A stretch of 64,000 bases of DNA from CAYWNA01 sp964459305 (GTDB taxonomy: Bacteria; Planctomycetota; Planctomycetia; Pirellulales; Pirellulaceae): contig CAYWNA010000003.1 in the NCBI GenBank assembly GCA_964459305.1, forward strand, positions 96,951 to 160,950, read 5' to 3'. The notes under the pieces were generated by a model. The model was not told where the DNA came from, made no database searches, and worked only from the letters and a program-made list of their open reading frames with translations. Shown here piece by piece: positions 16,451-25,941 of this stretch. Position 1 is the stretch's first letter, and each line of letters begins with the position of its first letter. The position numbers were made by a program, and so were the translations under genes.

Positions 16451-19400
16451 CTAGCTCGACCCGCTGGTTGGCGAATCGCCGATTGATGATTCCAGCACGG
16501 CATCAATCGTCTCTATCAGCTCTTTTGCACGGATGGGTTTTGCCACGTACGCGTCCATCCCTGCCTCCAGACAACGTTCGCGGTCGCCTTTCATGGCGTG
16601 TGCTGTCATCGCAATGATCGGCAGATGCGAACCACTCTCTTTCTCCTTTGCTCGGATGGCCGCTGTGGCTTCCAGGCCGTCCATCTCGGGCATTTGCACA
16701 TCCATGAGCACACAATCCACATGCTGCGTTTCTATGGCGGCGAGTGCCTCCCGTCCATGGTTGGCGACGACCACCGTGAAGCCGTACTTCTGCAGGATAC
16801 CCACAGCCAACCTCTGATTGACCGGGCTATCTTCCGCCAGAAGGACCCGTAGATGTGTATGCGTACGAGGCTCGTCGACGCCACGGTCCTGCGGTACTTC
16901 CTCGTCTCCGGCGCCACCGTCGAGCGCCATTACGATAGCGTCGAACAGTTCGGACTGCTTGACAGGCTTGAGCAAATACGTCGTGACCCCGATCTTCTCG
17001 CATCGCGCAATATCGCCTGGACGGTCTCCGGACGTCAGCATCATGATGATCGTGCTGCCAAGTTGTTTGTCCTTCCTAATCATCTCCGCCAGAGAAAAGC
17101 CATCGACATCGGGCATATTCGCATCCGTCAGGACTACGTTGTATGGTCTCCCCGCCTCGTGAGCCTGACGAATCTCACCCAGCGCCTCTCCAGCGCCCGC
17201 CGCAGAAGATGGCTCCATACCCCAGTTGCGGAGCATTTCTTCGAGGATGAGACGATTCGTCGCATTGTCGTCAACCACAAGGACCCTCGTGCCTGCGACG
17301 CGTGATGGTGCGACGTCGGCCTCATCACTGTCCGCCATCTTAAGACGAGCTGTGAAGTGGAACCGGCTGCCGTGGTCGACTTCACTCTCCATCCAGATGC
17401 GTCCCCCCATCAGGCCCACCAGTTGAGACGAGATCGCCAAACCGAGCCCGGTACCGCCGAAGCGTCTTGTCGTGGAGGTGTCTGCCTGTTCAAACACGTT
17501 GAAAATGGCCGCTTGCTTGTCTTTCGGGACGCCGATCCCGGTGTCAGTGACGGTGAAATGCAGGAACACGTCGTCCGCCGTTTGAGATTCCTGCTCGACG
17601 TCCAAAACTACCTCCCCGGAATCGGTAAACTTGATGGCATTGCCGACCAGATTCACCACGACTTGCCTTAACCGACCGATGTCTCCAATCAGCCGATTCG
17701 GCACGTCAGGCCCGATGTGGCAAGCTAGTTCAAGGTCCTTTGTGTGCGCCCGGAAAGCAAGCGACTTGATCGCATCTCCCAGGCTTTCTCGGACTTCAAA
17801 AACAGACGACACCAAGTCCAGCTTCCCCGCTTCGATCTTCGAGAAGTCGAGAATGTCGTTGACCACCGACAGCAGGGACTCGCCGGAACCCAGGACCATC
17901 TTCAGGTATTCGCGCTGCGTCTCGGCAAGCTCCGTATCGAGCACAAGTTCGGTCATTCCGATAATGGCGTTCAATGGAGTACGGATCTCGTGACTCATGT
18001 TGGCCAAGAAATCGCTCTTGGCACGGTTGGCGTCCTCGGCGGCTTCCTTGGCATGCTGCAGTTGCGATTCCGTTTGCTTGCGGTCGGTGATGTCACGTGA
18101 GATGCCAAACGTCCCGAGTGTCTTTCCTTCGGGACTAGTCAACCGCACCTTGCTGGTCTCGACCCACGTCACGCCACGGTCCGGCCGCACCTGTTCTTCT
18201 TCTTTGTTAACAACCGCCTCGCCTGTCTGCATAACATGCCGTTCATCTGCCAGGTATTGTTCCGCGCGATCGGGACCGAAAATGTCAGAGTCGGCTTTGC
18301 CGATCACCTTGGATGGATCCTTCAAGCCAAAATACCCGGCCAGCGCTTTGCTGATGCGAAGGAAGCGGCTGTCCGTGTCTTTGAAGTAGATGAAGTCTGG
18401 TGAGTTTTCGAGCAATGTATTCAGCAGAAAACGCTCGAAGGCGAATTGTTTGGTCCGCTTTTCAGCCAACTTCTCGACTTTGGCCGTTTGCCCCATCAGC
18501 GTGTTCACGTACGTCGCCACCATCACGGTGAGCAAGAGTCCGAAACACAGCGTGACCCAAGGCAGAATGCTGGTGCGACCAGTCACGAGCGCTTCCGGTG
18601 GGAAACACTCGATCGCCCAGTTTCCGCCCTGCACATCCAGCGAGGCGAAGCGAATGGGCGCTGCCGACTCGGATGTCTCGCCGTCGTGCAAGCGTTCGAA
18701 CTGGGTCTGCTGATTGTCCGCATCGTACGCGCATACAAACTCCCATTTTTGGCCGTCTGATTCGCGCCACATCTGTATATCGATACCGCCCGTGAAGAAG
18801 CTCAGGGCACTCTCCATCATCACATCTGTGCGAATCAAGACAGCAAGGAATCCCAGCAGCTTCTCGCGCCTGGTCTCAGGCGTGTCGGTTGGCTCGACAT
18901 CACCGTACACGGGTCGAGCCACGAACATGACCATGCTGCCGCCTTGACGATCGGGCCAGCGGACCGGCCCGTCGACGGTCACTTGGCCTGTTTCGAGTGT
19001 CCGAGCGAAAAGCTCGCTATGGAATTCACTAGACGCGAGGTCGTGGCCGATCGAAGGCTGCTTCGGATCAGATGGCTCGGCAAAACGGATCGGGAAACGG
19101 TCACCTTCCTTGCTCGTCGCGGTTGGATCGTCAGGGGCCGTGCGTGGAATCCACAGGACTGCAACGATGTCCTCGCGGGTCGACATGCACCGCTGGGCCA
19201 CCACGCGGAAGTCGTCGCGAGTGCCGGGTTGGGAATCACTGATAAACGCCGACAGAGAATACACCCCAACAATGTCCGAGCGAAAGTGGTTTTCTATTGC
19301 CCGCACGCGCCGTTCTGCTTCTTTTTCCCATTCCGCCTCTTCTTTCTCCCGTTCTGCCTGGACCGCACGATGTTCCTTCCCCAAAAGAGCCCAGAATCCC

Positions 19401-19489
19401 ACGATGGACAGAATGGATCCCGTGATAGCGATCAGTACTACCAGGAATGCCCTTGACCGCCGTGGTCCCGGTCGAACTTGGTTGGACAT
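16451..19489 (-). CDS. CHASE-PAS hybrid sensor histidine kinase with two receivers
   Basis: 1012 residues. Membrane helices at about 14-36 and 308-328 flank a periplasmic region of about 270 residues with CHASE-domain character (YSLSAFISDSQPGTRDDFR, ARPVY). Then come a PAS domain with PAC (about 353-470, DFIYFKDTDSRFLRISK, FGISRDITDRK) and HisKA with phospho-acceptor His500 in MSHEIRTPLN. HATPase boxes follow: N (NLVGNAIKFT), G1 (DTGIGVP) and G2 (GGTGLGLAI). Receiver 1 has phospho-Asp 789 (LTDANMPD) and receiver 2 has Asp 930 (LMDVQMPEMDG). No HPt domain is present, so output needs a separate HPt or regulator. No partner regulator is adjacent. Confidence 0.95.
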   Translation of the reverse strand: MSNQVRPGPRRSRAFLVVLIAITGSILSIVGFWALLGKEHRAVQAEREKEEAEWEKEAERRVRAIENHFRSDIVGVYSLSAFISDSQPGTRDDFRVVAQRCMSTREDIVAVLWIPRTAPDDPTATSKEGDRFPIRFAEPSDPKQPSIGHDLASSEFHSELFARTLETGQVTVDGPVRWPDRQGGSMVMFVARPVYGDVEPTDTPETRREKLLGFLAVLIRTDVMMESALSFFTGGIDIQMWRESDGQKWEFVCAYDADNQQTQFERLHDGETSESAAPIRFASLDVQGGNWAIECFPPEALVTGRTSILPWVTLCFGLLLTVMVATYVNTLMGQTAKVEKLAEKRTKQFAFERFLLNTLLENSPDFIYFKDTDSRFLRISKALAGYFGLKDPSKVIGKADSDIFGPDRAEQYLADERHVMQTGEAVVNKEEEQVRPDRGVTWVETSKVRLTSPEGKTLGTFGISRDITDRKQTESQLQHAKEAAEDANRAKSDFLANMSHEIRTPLNAIIGMTELVLDTELAETQREYLKMVLGSGESLLSVVNDILDFSKIEAGKLDLVSSVFEVRESLGDAIKSLAFRAHTKDLELACHIGPDVPNRLIGDIGRLRQVVVNLVGNAIKFTDSGEVVLDVEQESQTADDVFLHFTVTDTGIGVPKDKQAAIFNVFEQADTSTTRRFGGTGLGLAISSQLVGLMGGRIWMESEVDHGSRFHFTARLKMADSDEADVAPSRVAGTRVLVVDDNATNRLILEEMLRNWGMEPSSAAGAGEALGEIRQAHEAGRPYNVVLTDANMPDVDGFSLAEMIRKDKQLGSTIIMMLTSGDRPGDIARCEKIGVTTYLLKPVKQSELFDAIVMALDGGAGDEEVPQDRGVDEPRTHTHLRVLLAEDSPVNQRLAVGILQKYGFTVVVANHGREALAAIETQHVDCVLMDVQMPEMDGLEATAAIRAKEKESGSHLPIIAMTAHAMKGDRERCLEAGMDAYVAKPIRAKELIETIDAVLESSIGDSPTSGSS

Positions 19490-19628
19490 GGTGCAACTCC
19501 ATGTGACTTGTGAAGGATGTATACAATTATGTTCAGAATCGTAGCAAATGGGATAGCCGTGGTCCGCCTAAACCCGTCCGTTCCATATTTGCCAAAAAAT
19601 TCGCTAGATGCCCGCCCGGTTCCCCGGC

Positions 19629-20072
19629 CTACTCCGATGCCACGCGCACATACCGTCGCATGCGGCCATCTGTGCCCTCGGACATCCCGATAAGGTCCTC
19701 GTTCAGGAACCTTACCACCCGTCCGAGCGACCCTCTGCCGCGCAGGCTGATTTTGACCGTTAACTTCTTGTCGCCGTCTTTGGCGGCAACGTGCCAGGAG
19801 CCAAATATGGGCTTGGAAATCTCGACGTCGGTTTTCGTTGCGACGATGGCACTGCCGTCAGCGTTAAACTTGATCCGAGTGCTTTTCGCAAACCCTTGCC
19901 GGGTCTCCCAGACGCCGACCAGTCGCGAGTCCACCGCGTTTCCGCTGCCAGCGACGCCTATCAGCAGGAGCAGCGGTCCAATTGTGGATGCCGCAGCATG
20001 ACGTTGACGGGCACCGTTGGCCACGAGCGGTGCAGGTCGATTGATGGGTTCGACGGGACGATTCGTCGTCAT
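19629..20072 (-). CDS. small exported hypothetical protein (LVGVWE-type beta domain)
   Basis: 147 residues from ATG 20072. A hydrophobic segment at about 30-45 (IGPLLLLIGVAGSGNA) could be an uncleaved anchor or late signal peptide. The rest is beta-rich: SRLVGVWETRQGF, KFNADGSAIVA, GSWHVAAKDGDKKLTVKI, then FLNEDLIGMSEG. This reads like the lipocalin-like or META-like secreted domains common in planctomycetes. Upstream frames to 20216 run through a repeat and are rejected. It precedes the kinase gene on the same strand by 139 bases; co-transcription is possible but unproven. Confidence 0.6.
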   Translation of the reverse strand: MTTNRPVEPINRPAPLVANGARQRHAAASTIGPLLLLIGVAGSGNAVDSRLVGVWETRQGFAKSTRIKFNADGSAIVATKTDVEISKPIFGSWHVAAKDGDKKLTVKISLRGRGSLGRVVRFLNEDLIGMSEGTDGRMRRYVRVASE

Positions 20073-20173
20073 AGCTGGCTGATCTCGCGGCGACAGGCGG
20101 TTGGTCACGACGCTCCGCAATATAGCCCGACGAGGGCAGATGGGGAACCGCGGCCAACGGGCAATGAAAGCAC

Positions 20174-20267
20174 GGGCGCAGGAACGGGTTTGCGGGCGGC
20201 AAGGATTCGATGACAAAACTCATAGCTGAATTCTTGCGAATCCAGCTACAAACCCCTTCCTGCGCCC
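20174..20267. repeat. palindromic repeat, family C, copy 1
   Basis: Arms 20174-20191 and 20250-20267 are 18 bp inverted repeats with one mismatch (GGGCGCAGGAACGGGTTT). Between them are GGCAAGGATTCG and an inner TAGCTG...CAGCTA palindrome. The same modules recur at 26989-27112 and 43601-43663. The element sits between two minus-strand genes. Confidence 0.85.
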
Positions 20268-20287
20268 GAAAGCACGTGACAATGGCA

Positions 20288-21928
20288 CTACGGCACAATA
20301 CGAATCTCTAGCCAGATGACCTTCTGGTGGCTGCCTGCCGAAAGCCGCAGGTCCACTTGGTTGTAGCCGCGTCGCAAGGCGTTGGGCGGGGCGTCGAACC
20401 GCAACATGCGCTGGGCCAGGTGGGCCACGTGGAATACGCGGTGCGGGTCGTGGGAGTAGGACTTGCTGTCGTCCGGTTTGGGTAGGTCTTCAATTGGCGT
20501 ACACTCGGCGCCGTTTAGTCGGGCTGCCACCTTGGCTTCGGCAACTCCGGCGAGATTATCCAAGCCGGCCCGGATGATCACTCGGCCGACGGTCGGCTTG
20601 GGACCCGTGTAGAGCTGGAACTGTGCGTCTCTTTCCGGCGTGAGTTCGGCGGGGAGTTGCTTGGGATTGGGCATGTTGGGCGCCGATGGGTCGTGGAATG
20701 TGACGACGTGCCGGCGTGGCCCATCGAGCGAGGTGTCCAGACGCCCGGCGGCGCGGAGCAGCGTTTGGTGGTCGTTCTGCTGGATGCTGCGGCCATCGGA
20801 CGTTCGTATGGTGCGGCCGAAGTCGGAGGCGTTGAAGTGGTTGAACAGATAGACCAGATCGGCGCCGCGTTCGAGCATGGCGGCGGTGAATCCGCGTTGG
20901 GTCTCCACGTCGTCCGACATCAGCTTGCCGCCCGGGGTGCCTTGAAGCCACAGATCCGTGCCGGCGGCCAGCAGGACCTTGTCGGCGGCCGGACCGATCA
21001 GTTCGCGCCAACGTTCGATGGGAATGTCGGTGTCCGATGGACGCCAAACGGACGCCAGGATCAACATGTCGACCCAACCTTCGCGAGCCCAAGTAACACC
21101 GTCCATGCCCAGCCCTTGGGCGAACTCTGGAACCGCGGGGATTCGAGCGGCGATCTTGACCGGATGACCTCGCCTGGCGCAAGCCTGTTGAGCAATCTCG
21201 CGAGCGCGGCGCATGAACGCGTTCAGGGCTGTCCGGCCTTGTTGCTCCTGGCCCGATTCGAAGTGCCACGGAAATCGCATCCAGTCCAGCTCGACTCCGT
21301 CGCAGTCGTAGCGGTCCATCAGTTCGGCGATCAATGCGAGGTAATGGTCGCGCACTTGCTTGTGTGCGAAGTCGTAGCCGCTGTTGGCCGCGCGCCGCAG
21401 CTCGGGGTGCTGCTGCCAGACCGTGCTGGTCTTGGTCGGATCATCGATGTAGTGCGTGTCGTTCATGCGCATCGACAGCCAAGGCGAGATGCCTCGTTCG
21501 CGGCAACGCGCTACGCACACCGCGAACGGATCGACTCCCGCCTTGTGCACCAAACAAAACGCGCGAGGCCACCCGGTGGCGTTGGCGTCCGGATCATCGA
21601 TATCCCAATAGGTGTCCCAGACCTTGCTGGGACACGCGGCCCGCATGTAGCAGACGTTGAAGAAAAGATATGGCACTTTTGCATCGGCGTAGTGATCGGT
21701 CGTGCGCTGGAAAGCCTCGGTGAGTTCTTTCTTGGAGTGCGTGCCGTCGATGGCCAGCGGTGGCACGAGGCAACCGACTACCCCGTCGGCGGCGACGTTT
21801 ACGATCGGGCCGCAACCGTGTTTCAGTTCCGCAGACGGGGCGACACTGGCCGGCTGGCATGCCCATACGCCGAGCATTGTCGTGAGGACCTGCAAGACTC
21901 GGTACCGTACGCGGTTGTCGGTTTTCAT
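20288..21928 (-). CDS. secreted GHL10-like glycoside hydrolase family protein
   Basis: Exported protein of about 546 residues. ATG 21928 is preceded by GGAGAACGACT and gives a signal-like N-terminus (VLQVLTTMLGVWACQ). The body reads as a TIM barrel of the hypothetical glycosyl hydrolase GHL10 type: FFNVCYMRAACPSKVWDTYW, GISPWLSMRMNDTHY, the catalytic-type motif CDGVELDWMRFPW, VDMLILASVW and GADLVYLFNHFN. A C-terminal beta domain (about 440-546) may bind sugar or form a jelly roll. The substrate is unknown. It lies 62 bases downstream of pyrB on the same strand, though the functions look unrelated. Confidence 0.7.
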   Translation of the reverse strand: MKTDNRVRYRVLQVLTTMLGVWACQPASVAPSAELKHGCGPIVNVAADGVVGCLVPPLAIDGTHSKKELTEAFQRTTDHYADAKVPYLFFNVCYMRAACPSKVWDTYWDIDDPDANATGWPRAFCLVHKAGVDPFAVCVARCRERGISPWLSMRMNDTHYIDDPTKTSTVWQQHPELRRAANSGYDFAHKQVRDHYLALIAELMDRYDCDGVELDWMRFPWHFESGQEQQGRTALNAFMRRAREIAQQACARRGHPVKIAARIPAVPEFAQGLGMDGVTWAREGWVDMLILASVWRPSDTDIPIERWRELIGPAADKVLLAAGTDLWLQGTPGGKLMSDDVETQRGFTAAMLERGADLVYLFNHFNASDFGRTIRTSDGRSIQQNDHQTLLRAAGRLDTSLDGPRRHVVTFHDPSAPNMPNPKQLPAELTPERDAQFQLYTGPKPTVGRVIIRAGLDNLAGVAEAKVAARLNGAECTPIEDLPKPDDSKSYSHDPHRVFHVAHLAQRMLRFDAPPNALRRGYNQVDLRLSAGSHQKVIWLEIRIVP

Positions 21929-21990
21929 AGTCGTTCTCCCGCGACGCACGGCGGTGCGCCCATTTACGGCTACTCATCGGAGAAGCGTCG

Positions 21991-23016
21991 CTATGCCGTC
22001 TTTATCCTGAGATCGCATTCAAGCATATGCGCAATCAGGGATACGCGAGCCCACATGCCGTTCTCGACTTGTTCCCAGTATCGGCTCCGTGAATCGGAGT
22101 CGACACTGATCGGGATTTCGTTTCTCCGCGGAAGGGGGTGAAGGATGGCACAGCTGGGGCTCATTGCGCCAAGTGCCTCGGGCGTGAGCGAAAAACGACT
22201 GTAGTCGAGTTCACCGCCCGGGCTGATGTTGTCGTACTCGTCCTGGACCCTGGTCATGTAAACGGCGTCCGCGTCGCCGATGAAATCCAACAAGTTCTCG
22301 CTCTCCCGAAACTGAATCCCGTTGACTTGCATGTATTCCTTGATGTCATCATGCAGTCGCAACGAAGCCGGCGCCACCAAATCGACCACGACGTCTTCGA
22401 ATTTGCAGAGCAGGTAAATCAAGGAACGTACTGCGCGACCTCGGGCCAGGTCGCCTACCATGAGTACGCGTTTGCCGTCGATCCCGCCTTTGCGGAAGAA
22501 CTCACGGTGTAGCGTGTAGACATCTAGAAGCGCTTGCGTGGGATGCTGGTCCATGCCGGAGCCGCCATTGATAATGTGCTTTGGCACGTCCATTTCTCTG
22601 AAGTACTTCGCACATGCCGCGGCGAAGCCGGCCTCCGGGCACCGCATGACGATCAGATCGTGGTACATGGCGAAAACATGGACACTGTCGAGCGGGGTTT
22701 CCCCTTTTGCCTCGGAGGACGTTTCCGGAGTCGTCACGCTGGCCGTGGACATTCCAAGTATCTCGGCCGCTGATTGGAAGGAAAGGAAAGTTCGCGTGGA
22801 CGGCTGAACAAAGTAAAGCAGAGCGCGTTTGTTCGGCAGGCAATTTTGGAGGAATGTGGCACCGATGCGGCTTCCGTACATGCGTCTTGCCTTCTCGGCA
22901 ACACCGAAGAGATCTTCGAGCAAGCCGCGTTGAAGCTGCTGCGTGTAGATAAGATGCAGAAGTCGGTCGCGAATCGATAGCAGGCGCAATTCATCCTTCG
23001 TTGGCGAGATAGACAT
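21991..23016 (-). CDS. pyrB: aspartate carbamoyltransferase catalytic subunit
   Basis: Transfers the carbamoyl group to aspartate in the second step of pyrimidine synthesis; cytosolic. The carbamoyl-phosphate loop is PSTRTFLSF. Further family motifs are SGMDQHPTQALLD, MVGDLARGRAVRSL and HPLPRRNEI. Start ATG 23016 is supported by AAGGAG 8 bases upstream, giving 341 residues against about 310 for the E. coli subunit. The excess includes an N-terminal helical extension. No pyrI or other pyr gene is adjacent, so it may form an unregulated trimer. Confidence 0.92.
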   Translation of the reverse strand: MSISPTKDELRLLSIRDRLLHLIYTQQLQRGLLEDLFGVAEKARRMYGSRIGATFLQNCLPNKRALLYFVQPSTRTFLSFQSAAEILGMSTASVTTPETSSEAKGETPLDSVHVFAMYHDLIVMRCPEAGFAAACAKYFREMDVPKHIINGGSGMDQHPTQALLDVYTLHREFFRKGGIDGKRVLMVGDLARGRAVRSLIYLLCKFEDVVVDLVAPASLRLHDDIKEYMQVNGIQFRESENLLDFIGDADAVYMTRVQDEYDNISPGGELDYSRFSLTPEALGAMSPSCAILHPLPRRNEIPISVDSDSRSRYWEQVENGMWARVSLIAHMLECDLRIKTA

Positions 23017-23238
23017 GGTTTTCTCCTTAGTGAGGCAGTACCCTCCGTCATGATCGCTGTCCAGCCTACGCGCAAATTGGCATGGACACATTGCTGGCGT
23101 CGGAATTCCGGCCACAGTTTACGACATTCGCGGACCGCACGGAATCCGGCGTTGCCAACGACTTGCGGCTGCCGATAGATGAATCGCGGAGAAGGCCAAG
23201 TACGTTGGGGCGATCGTACTAGCCAGCCGTTTTGACGA

Positions 23239-24174
23239 TTATTTCACAATCGGTTTGCGCACAACCGGCTTGCCCACGAATTGAACGCGTGGATTGGCCT
23301 GCGCATTCTTGGCTCGAAATGTCTCGGCCACGTAGCGTTTCGCCTTCCTCTCGCCCGGCACCTCGAACTTATCGCCCTTCTGGAGGATGGGTCGCGTTTC
23401 GTGCATTTCGCCAAATGCACGCGTACCGGCGGCCTGGCAGGGATACCAGTGGCCCTTGCCGGATTCGTCTTCCAGGTAGAATTCTGCGTAACAGTGGCCC
23501 GGCACCCATACGGAGCGAGCTGGTATGCGGTTGGCTCGGCACAGGGCGACGAACAGCGATGTCAGCTCTTCACAATCGCCGCGGCCCTCTTCCAATGCGG
23601 TAAGGGCGCCCTTCAATTCTATGTCGAACTTGTATTCGATGTTGGCTTGCACCCAATCGTAGATGGCCTCCGCCTTCTCCCACGCGGCCGATTTTCCCTG
23701 GACGACTTCCTCGGCCAACCGCTTGATCTTCGGATCACTCGTCTCGATGGAAGGGCTGCTGCCCAAGTATTGACGCAACTCGCGGGACGGCGCCGGAATG
23801 GTCAATCCATCGGTCTTCGTCGGCCCGGCGATCGAACTCTTAGTGATCTCAAGCGTGATCAGTGCCTTGGCGGTTTCCCCTGCTGCCAGCCTTGGGATCG
23901 AAATCCGCATCTGCGTGACACCGCCGTTGAGCGTGCGATATGGGAGCAGGCGAGCGTGCGAGGAAACGTCCTGGTCCACAATCTTGACTTGCTGTTCCGG
24001 CCACGGCCTCGGCACCGGCACCGTGGCGACAATGCCTGTGCAGGCGCCAGGAGCAACGACGATCATCCCGACTTGCCATCGTTGTATTATTGGATTGACA
24101 AAACGTATGTGTTGAGCAACGGCTGCACCCGTTCCAAGAAGCAGCAAGAAAATGGCGTAGGGTAACGCTCGCAT
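23239..24174 (-). CDS. secreted transglutaminase-like protein (catalytic Cys present)
   Basis: 311 residues from ATG 24174 with a clear signal peptide (MRALPYAIFLLLLGTGAAVA). The first half is a beta-rich domain (PRPWPEQQVKIVDQDVSS, RISIPRLAAGETAKAL). The second half is a transglutaminase-like papain-fold domain: AIYDWVQANIEYKF, GRGDCEELTSLFVALCR with Cys201, and PGHCYAEFYLED with His227. The usual Asp after the second strand appears as WYPCQ. Activity could be a peptidase or amidase outside the cytoplasm. The next gene upstream is a close paralogue whose catalytic Cys is lost. The two are probably co-transcribed, 96 bases apart. Confidence 0.85.
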   Translation of the reverse strand: MRALPYAIFLLLLGTGAAVAQHIRFVNPIIQRWQVGMIVVAPGACTGIVATVPVPRPWPEQQVKIVDQDVSSHARLLPYRTLNGGVTQMRISIPRLAAGETAKALITLEITKSSIAGPTKTDGLTIPAPSRELRQYLGSSPSIETSDPKIKRLAEEVVQGKSAAWEKAEAIYDWVQANIEYKFDIELKGALTALEEGRGDCEELTSLFVALCRANRIPARSVWVPGHCYAEFYLEDESGKGHWYPCQAAGTRAFGEMHETRPILQKGDKFEVPGERKAKRYVAETFRAKNAQANPRVQFVGKPVVRKPIVK

Positions 24175-24270
24175 AAGCAGAGTTCCGTCGTTGGTGCGCG
24201 AATACGAAGAGGTCGGCTCTGATACCATTATACCGAATTTGGCGATCGTCGTCTCCAAGTTTCAGCTTGG

Positions 24271-25230
24271 TCAGTTTACCGGCAACAACTTGCGCACGAA
24301 TTTTACTTCCGGGCGCCCAGCCCCTCGACCGCCTCGTCCGGTCAGAAACTCATTCACAAACCGTTGCGGTTCGCGTTCCTCAGGCACCTTGATGTTCTCG
24401 CCTTTTTGCAGAATCGGCCGGTGATCGGCGATGCTGCCGAAATCTCGTGTGCCCGCGACTTGACAGGGGAACCAGTGGCCTTCGCCCTTTTCGTCTTGCA
24501 GGTAGAACTCGGCGTAGCAGTGATCCGGTATCCACACCGTGCGTGCCGGAACCTTGAGGGATCGGCACAGGGCAATGAACAACGATGTCAAATCGTGCTT
24601 GTTGCCTTTGCCATCTCGCAACGCGGCCACGGCGCCCTTGAGTTTCCCGTTTTCGTAGTTGACGTTATCCCGGACCCAGTCATAGATGGCTTCAATACCC
24701 TCCCAAGCTGTTTTCTTGCCCTCGACGATTTCCCTTGCCTTGGAACGAATCGAGGAATTGCGGACTTCGATGGCCGGGCTTGCCCCAAGGTAGATCCGCA
24801 CGTCGCTGGGTGCGTTGCGCGGAACGACAAAGCGATCGGTGTTTTCGGGCGCCAACACGGAACTCCTGGTAATCTCGAACGTGATCAAAGCCGTTGCCGT
24901 CTCGCCGACAGGGAGTTGAGGAATCGAAAACAGCATCTGCTTTACGCCGGGCAGGTTGCGGTAGCGGACGCGGCGGACGAAGGACGAGACATCTTCGTCG
25001 ACAACCTTTACCTGCTGTTCGGGCCATTCCATTGGCACGGAAACCGTTCCGAACAAGCCGCCACACGGACCGCCCATGGCTTGGATGACAACGCCCGCCT
25101 GCCAGCGTTGAGTCAGTTGCTTGTCCGGACGGATCCCCTTCGGTGGCACTTGAGCCCCGAACTGGGCGAAGACAGAACTGTTGCCCAGAAGCATCAACGT
25201 TGAGGCCAAGACACAGAACGATGTCCGCAT
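24271..25230 (-). CDS. secreted transglutaminase-fold paralogue lacking the catalytic Cys
   Basis: 319 residues from ATG 25230 (AGGAAG upstream) with a signal peptide ending near SSVFAQ. It aligns along its length with the neighbouring gene: EWPEQQVKVVDEDVSS against RPWPEQQVKIVDQDVSS, LTSLFIALCRSLKVPAR against LTSLFVALCRANRIPAR, and DHCYAEFYLQD against GHCYAEFYLED. The nucleophile segment GRGDCEELT is GKGNKHDLT here, with Lys211 in place of Cys. His237 is kept. It should be catalytically dead yet remains full length with conserved structure. A role as a partner, regulator or binding protein of the active paralogue is an inference. Confidence 0.85.
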   Translation of the reverse strand: MRTSFCVLASTLMLLGNSSVFAQFGAQVPPKGIRPDKQLTQRWQAGVVIQAMGGPCGGLFGTVSVPMEWPEQQVKVVDEDVSSFVRRVRYRNLPGVKQMLFSIPQLPVGETATALITFEITRSSVLAPENTDRFVVPRNAPSDVRIYLGASPAIEVRNSSIRSKAREIVEGKKTAWEGIEAIYDWVRDNVNYENGKLKGAVAALRDGKGNKHDLTSLFIALCRSLKVPARTVWIPDHCYAEFYLQDEKGEGHWFPCQVAGTRDFGSIADHRPILQKGENIKVPEEREPQRFVNEFLTGRGGRGAGRPEVKFVRKLLPVN

Positions 25231-25260
25231 GGTTAGGCTTCCTTTTCTGCAGAGTTCGAC

Positions 25261-25334
25261 GCGTGGGGCATCCTGCCCAACGTGCCACGTCGGGCGCTGC
25301 AACCGCTGGCACGTTTGGGAAACGTGTCCCACGT
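25261..25334. repeat. palindromic repeat, family H
   Basis: Arms 25261-25289 and 25306-25334 form an imperfect inverted repeat of 28-29 bp; one arm reads CGTGGGGCATCCTGCCCAAC. It has the same hairpin layout as the other repeat families in this window. It lies directly upstream of the Cys-less transglutaminase gene, between it and the lipoprotein gene further upstream. Confidence 0.7.
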
Positions 25335-25472
25335 TACTCGGTATGCGTTGCGAAGTCACCCCATTTTCGCCCGGCCTCCGCGAATGCGTCTACCGCAGAA
25401 TCGCCCAAACGCCGTCCGCGGGTGGTTTGCCCACGGCGGCTGGTTGGAGACCCGGTTGATACCCGCTGCCAA

Positions 25473-25724
25473 TCAGTTTTTCGCTTCTTCCGCGGGGGCA
25501 GGCCCCGGCGTGGGGATCGACTCGACAGTTGTCGGCACCCATTCCCCGCCCGGTTCCACATAGTAGGACTCGTATCCTTCACTTTCGCAGCACGGATCGC
25601 AGTTCTCGTAGGATTCGGGCGTGTACGTCAAGCCGCGGCTGAAGCATCCCGACCATCCTCGATTGCATCCCGCCAGGCAGGCCGTCAACAGGCCAACGCT
25701 CGCTAAGAAGTACAGCTTCTTCAT
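25473..25724 (-). CDS. small lipoprotein
   Basis: 83 residues from ATG 25724, with GGGAG about 9 bases upstream. The N-terminus is a type II signal peptide with a lipobox (MKKLYFLASVGLLTACLAGC), so the mature protein would begin with a lipid-modified Cys near residue 20. The mature part is short, acidic and Cys-rich (ENCDPCCESEGYESYYVEPGG) and ends in a Pro-rich, probably disordered tail. Function unknown. It lies upstream of the transglutaminase pair on the same strand but is separated from it by a repeat. Confidence 0.75.
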   Translation of the reverse strand: MKKLYFLASVGLLTACLAGCNRGWSGCFSRGLTYTPESYENCDPCCESEGYESYYVEPGGEWVPTTVESIPTPGPAPAEEAKN

Positions 25725-25941
25725 GATAGACATCTCCCTCGGTGCAAACGGTCGACTACGGTCCCGGAATTCCGGGCCAGACAACTCTACATTGCGCCGC
25801 AAGATGTGCAAACGAAACCGTTTCATTTTTTCTAACCGGCGTGGTCTTTCTTAAACACAAGCTCGAACTGCAACCTACAGTATCCTAACAGTGGCACGTG
25901 CGTGCATGGTTTCTGGGTTCCTTGAGCGATTGGGTACGGTG

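Noticed and set aside
20657..22141. 494-codon plus-strand open frame
   Set aside because: Antisense shadow of the GHL10-like gene; the translation lacks domains and the minus-strand gene has a signal peptide, ribosome-binding site and family motifs.
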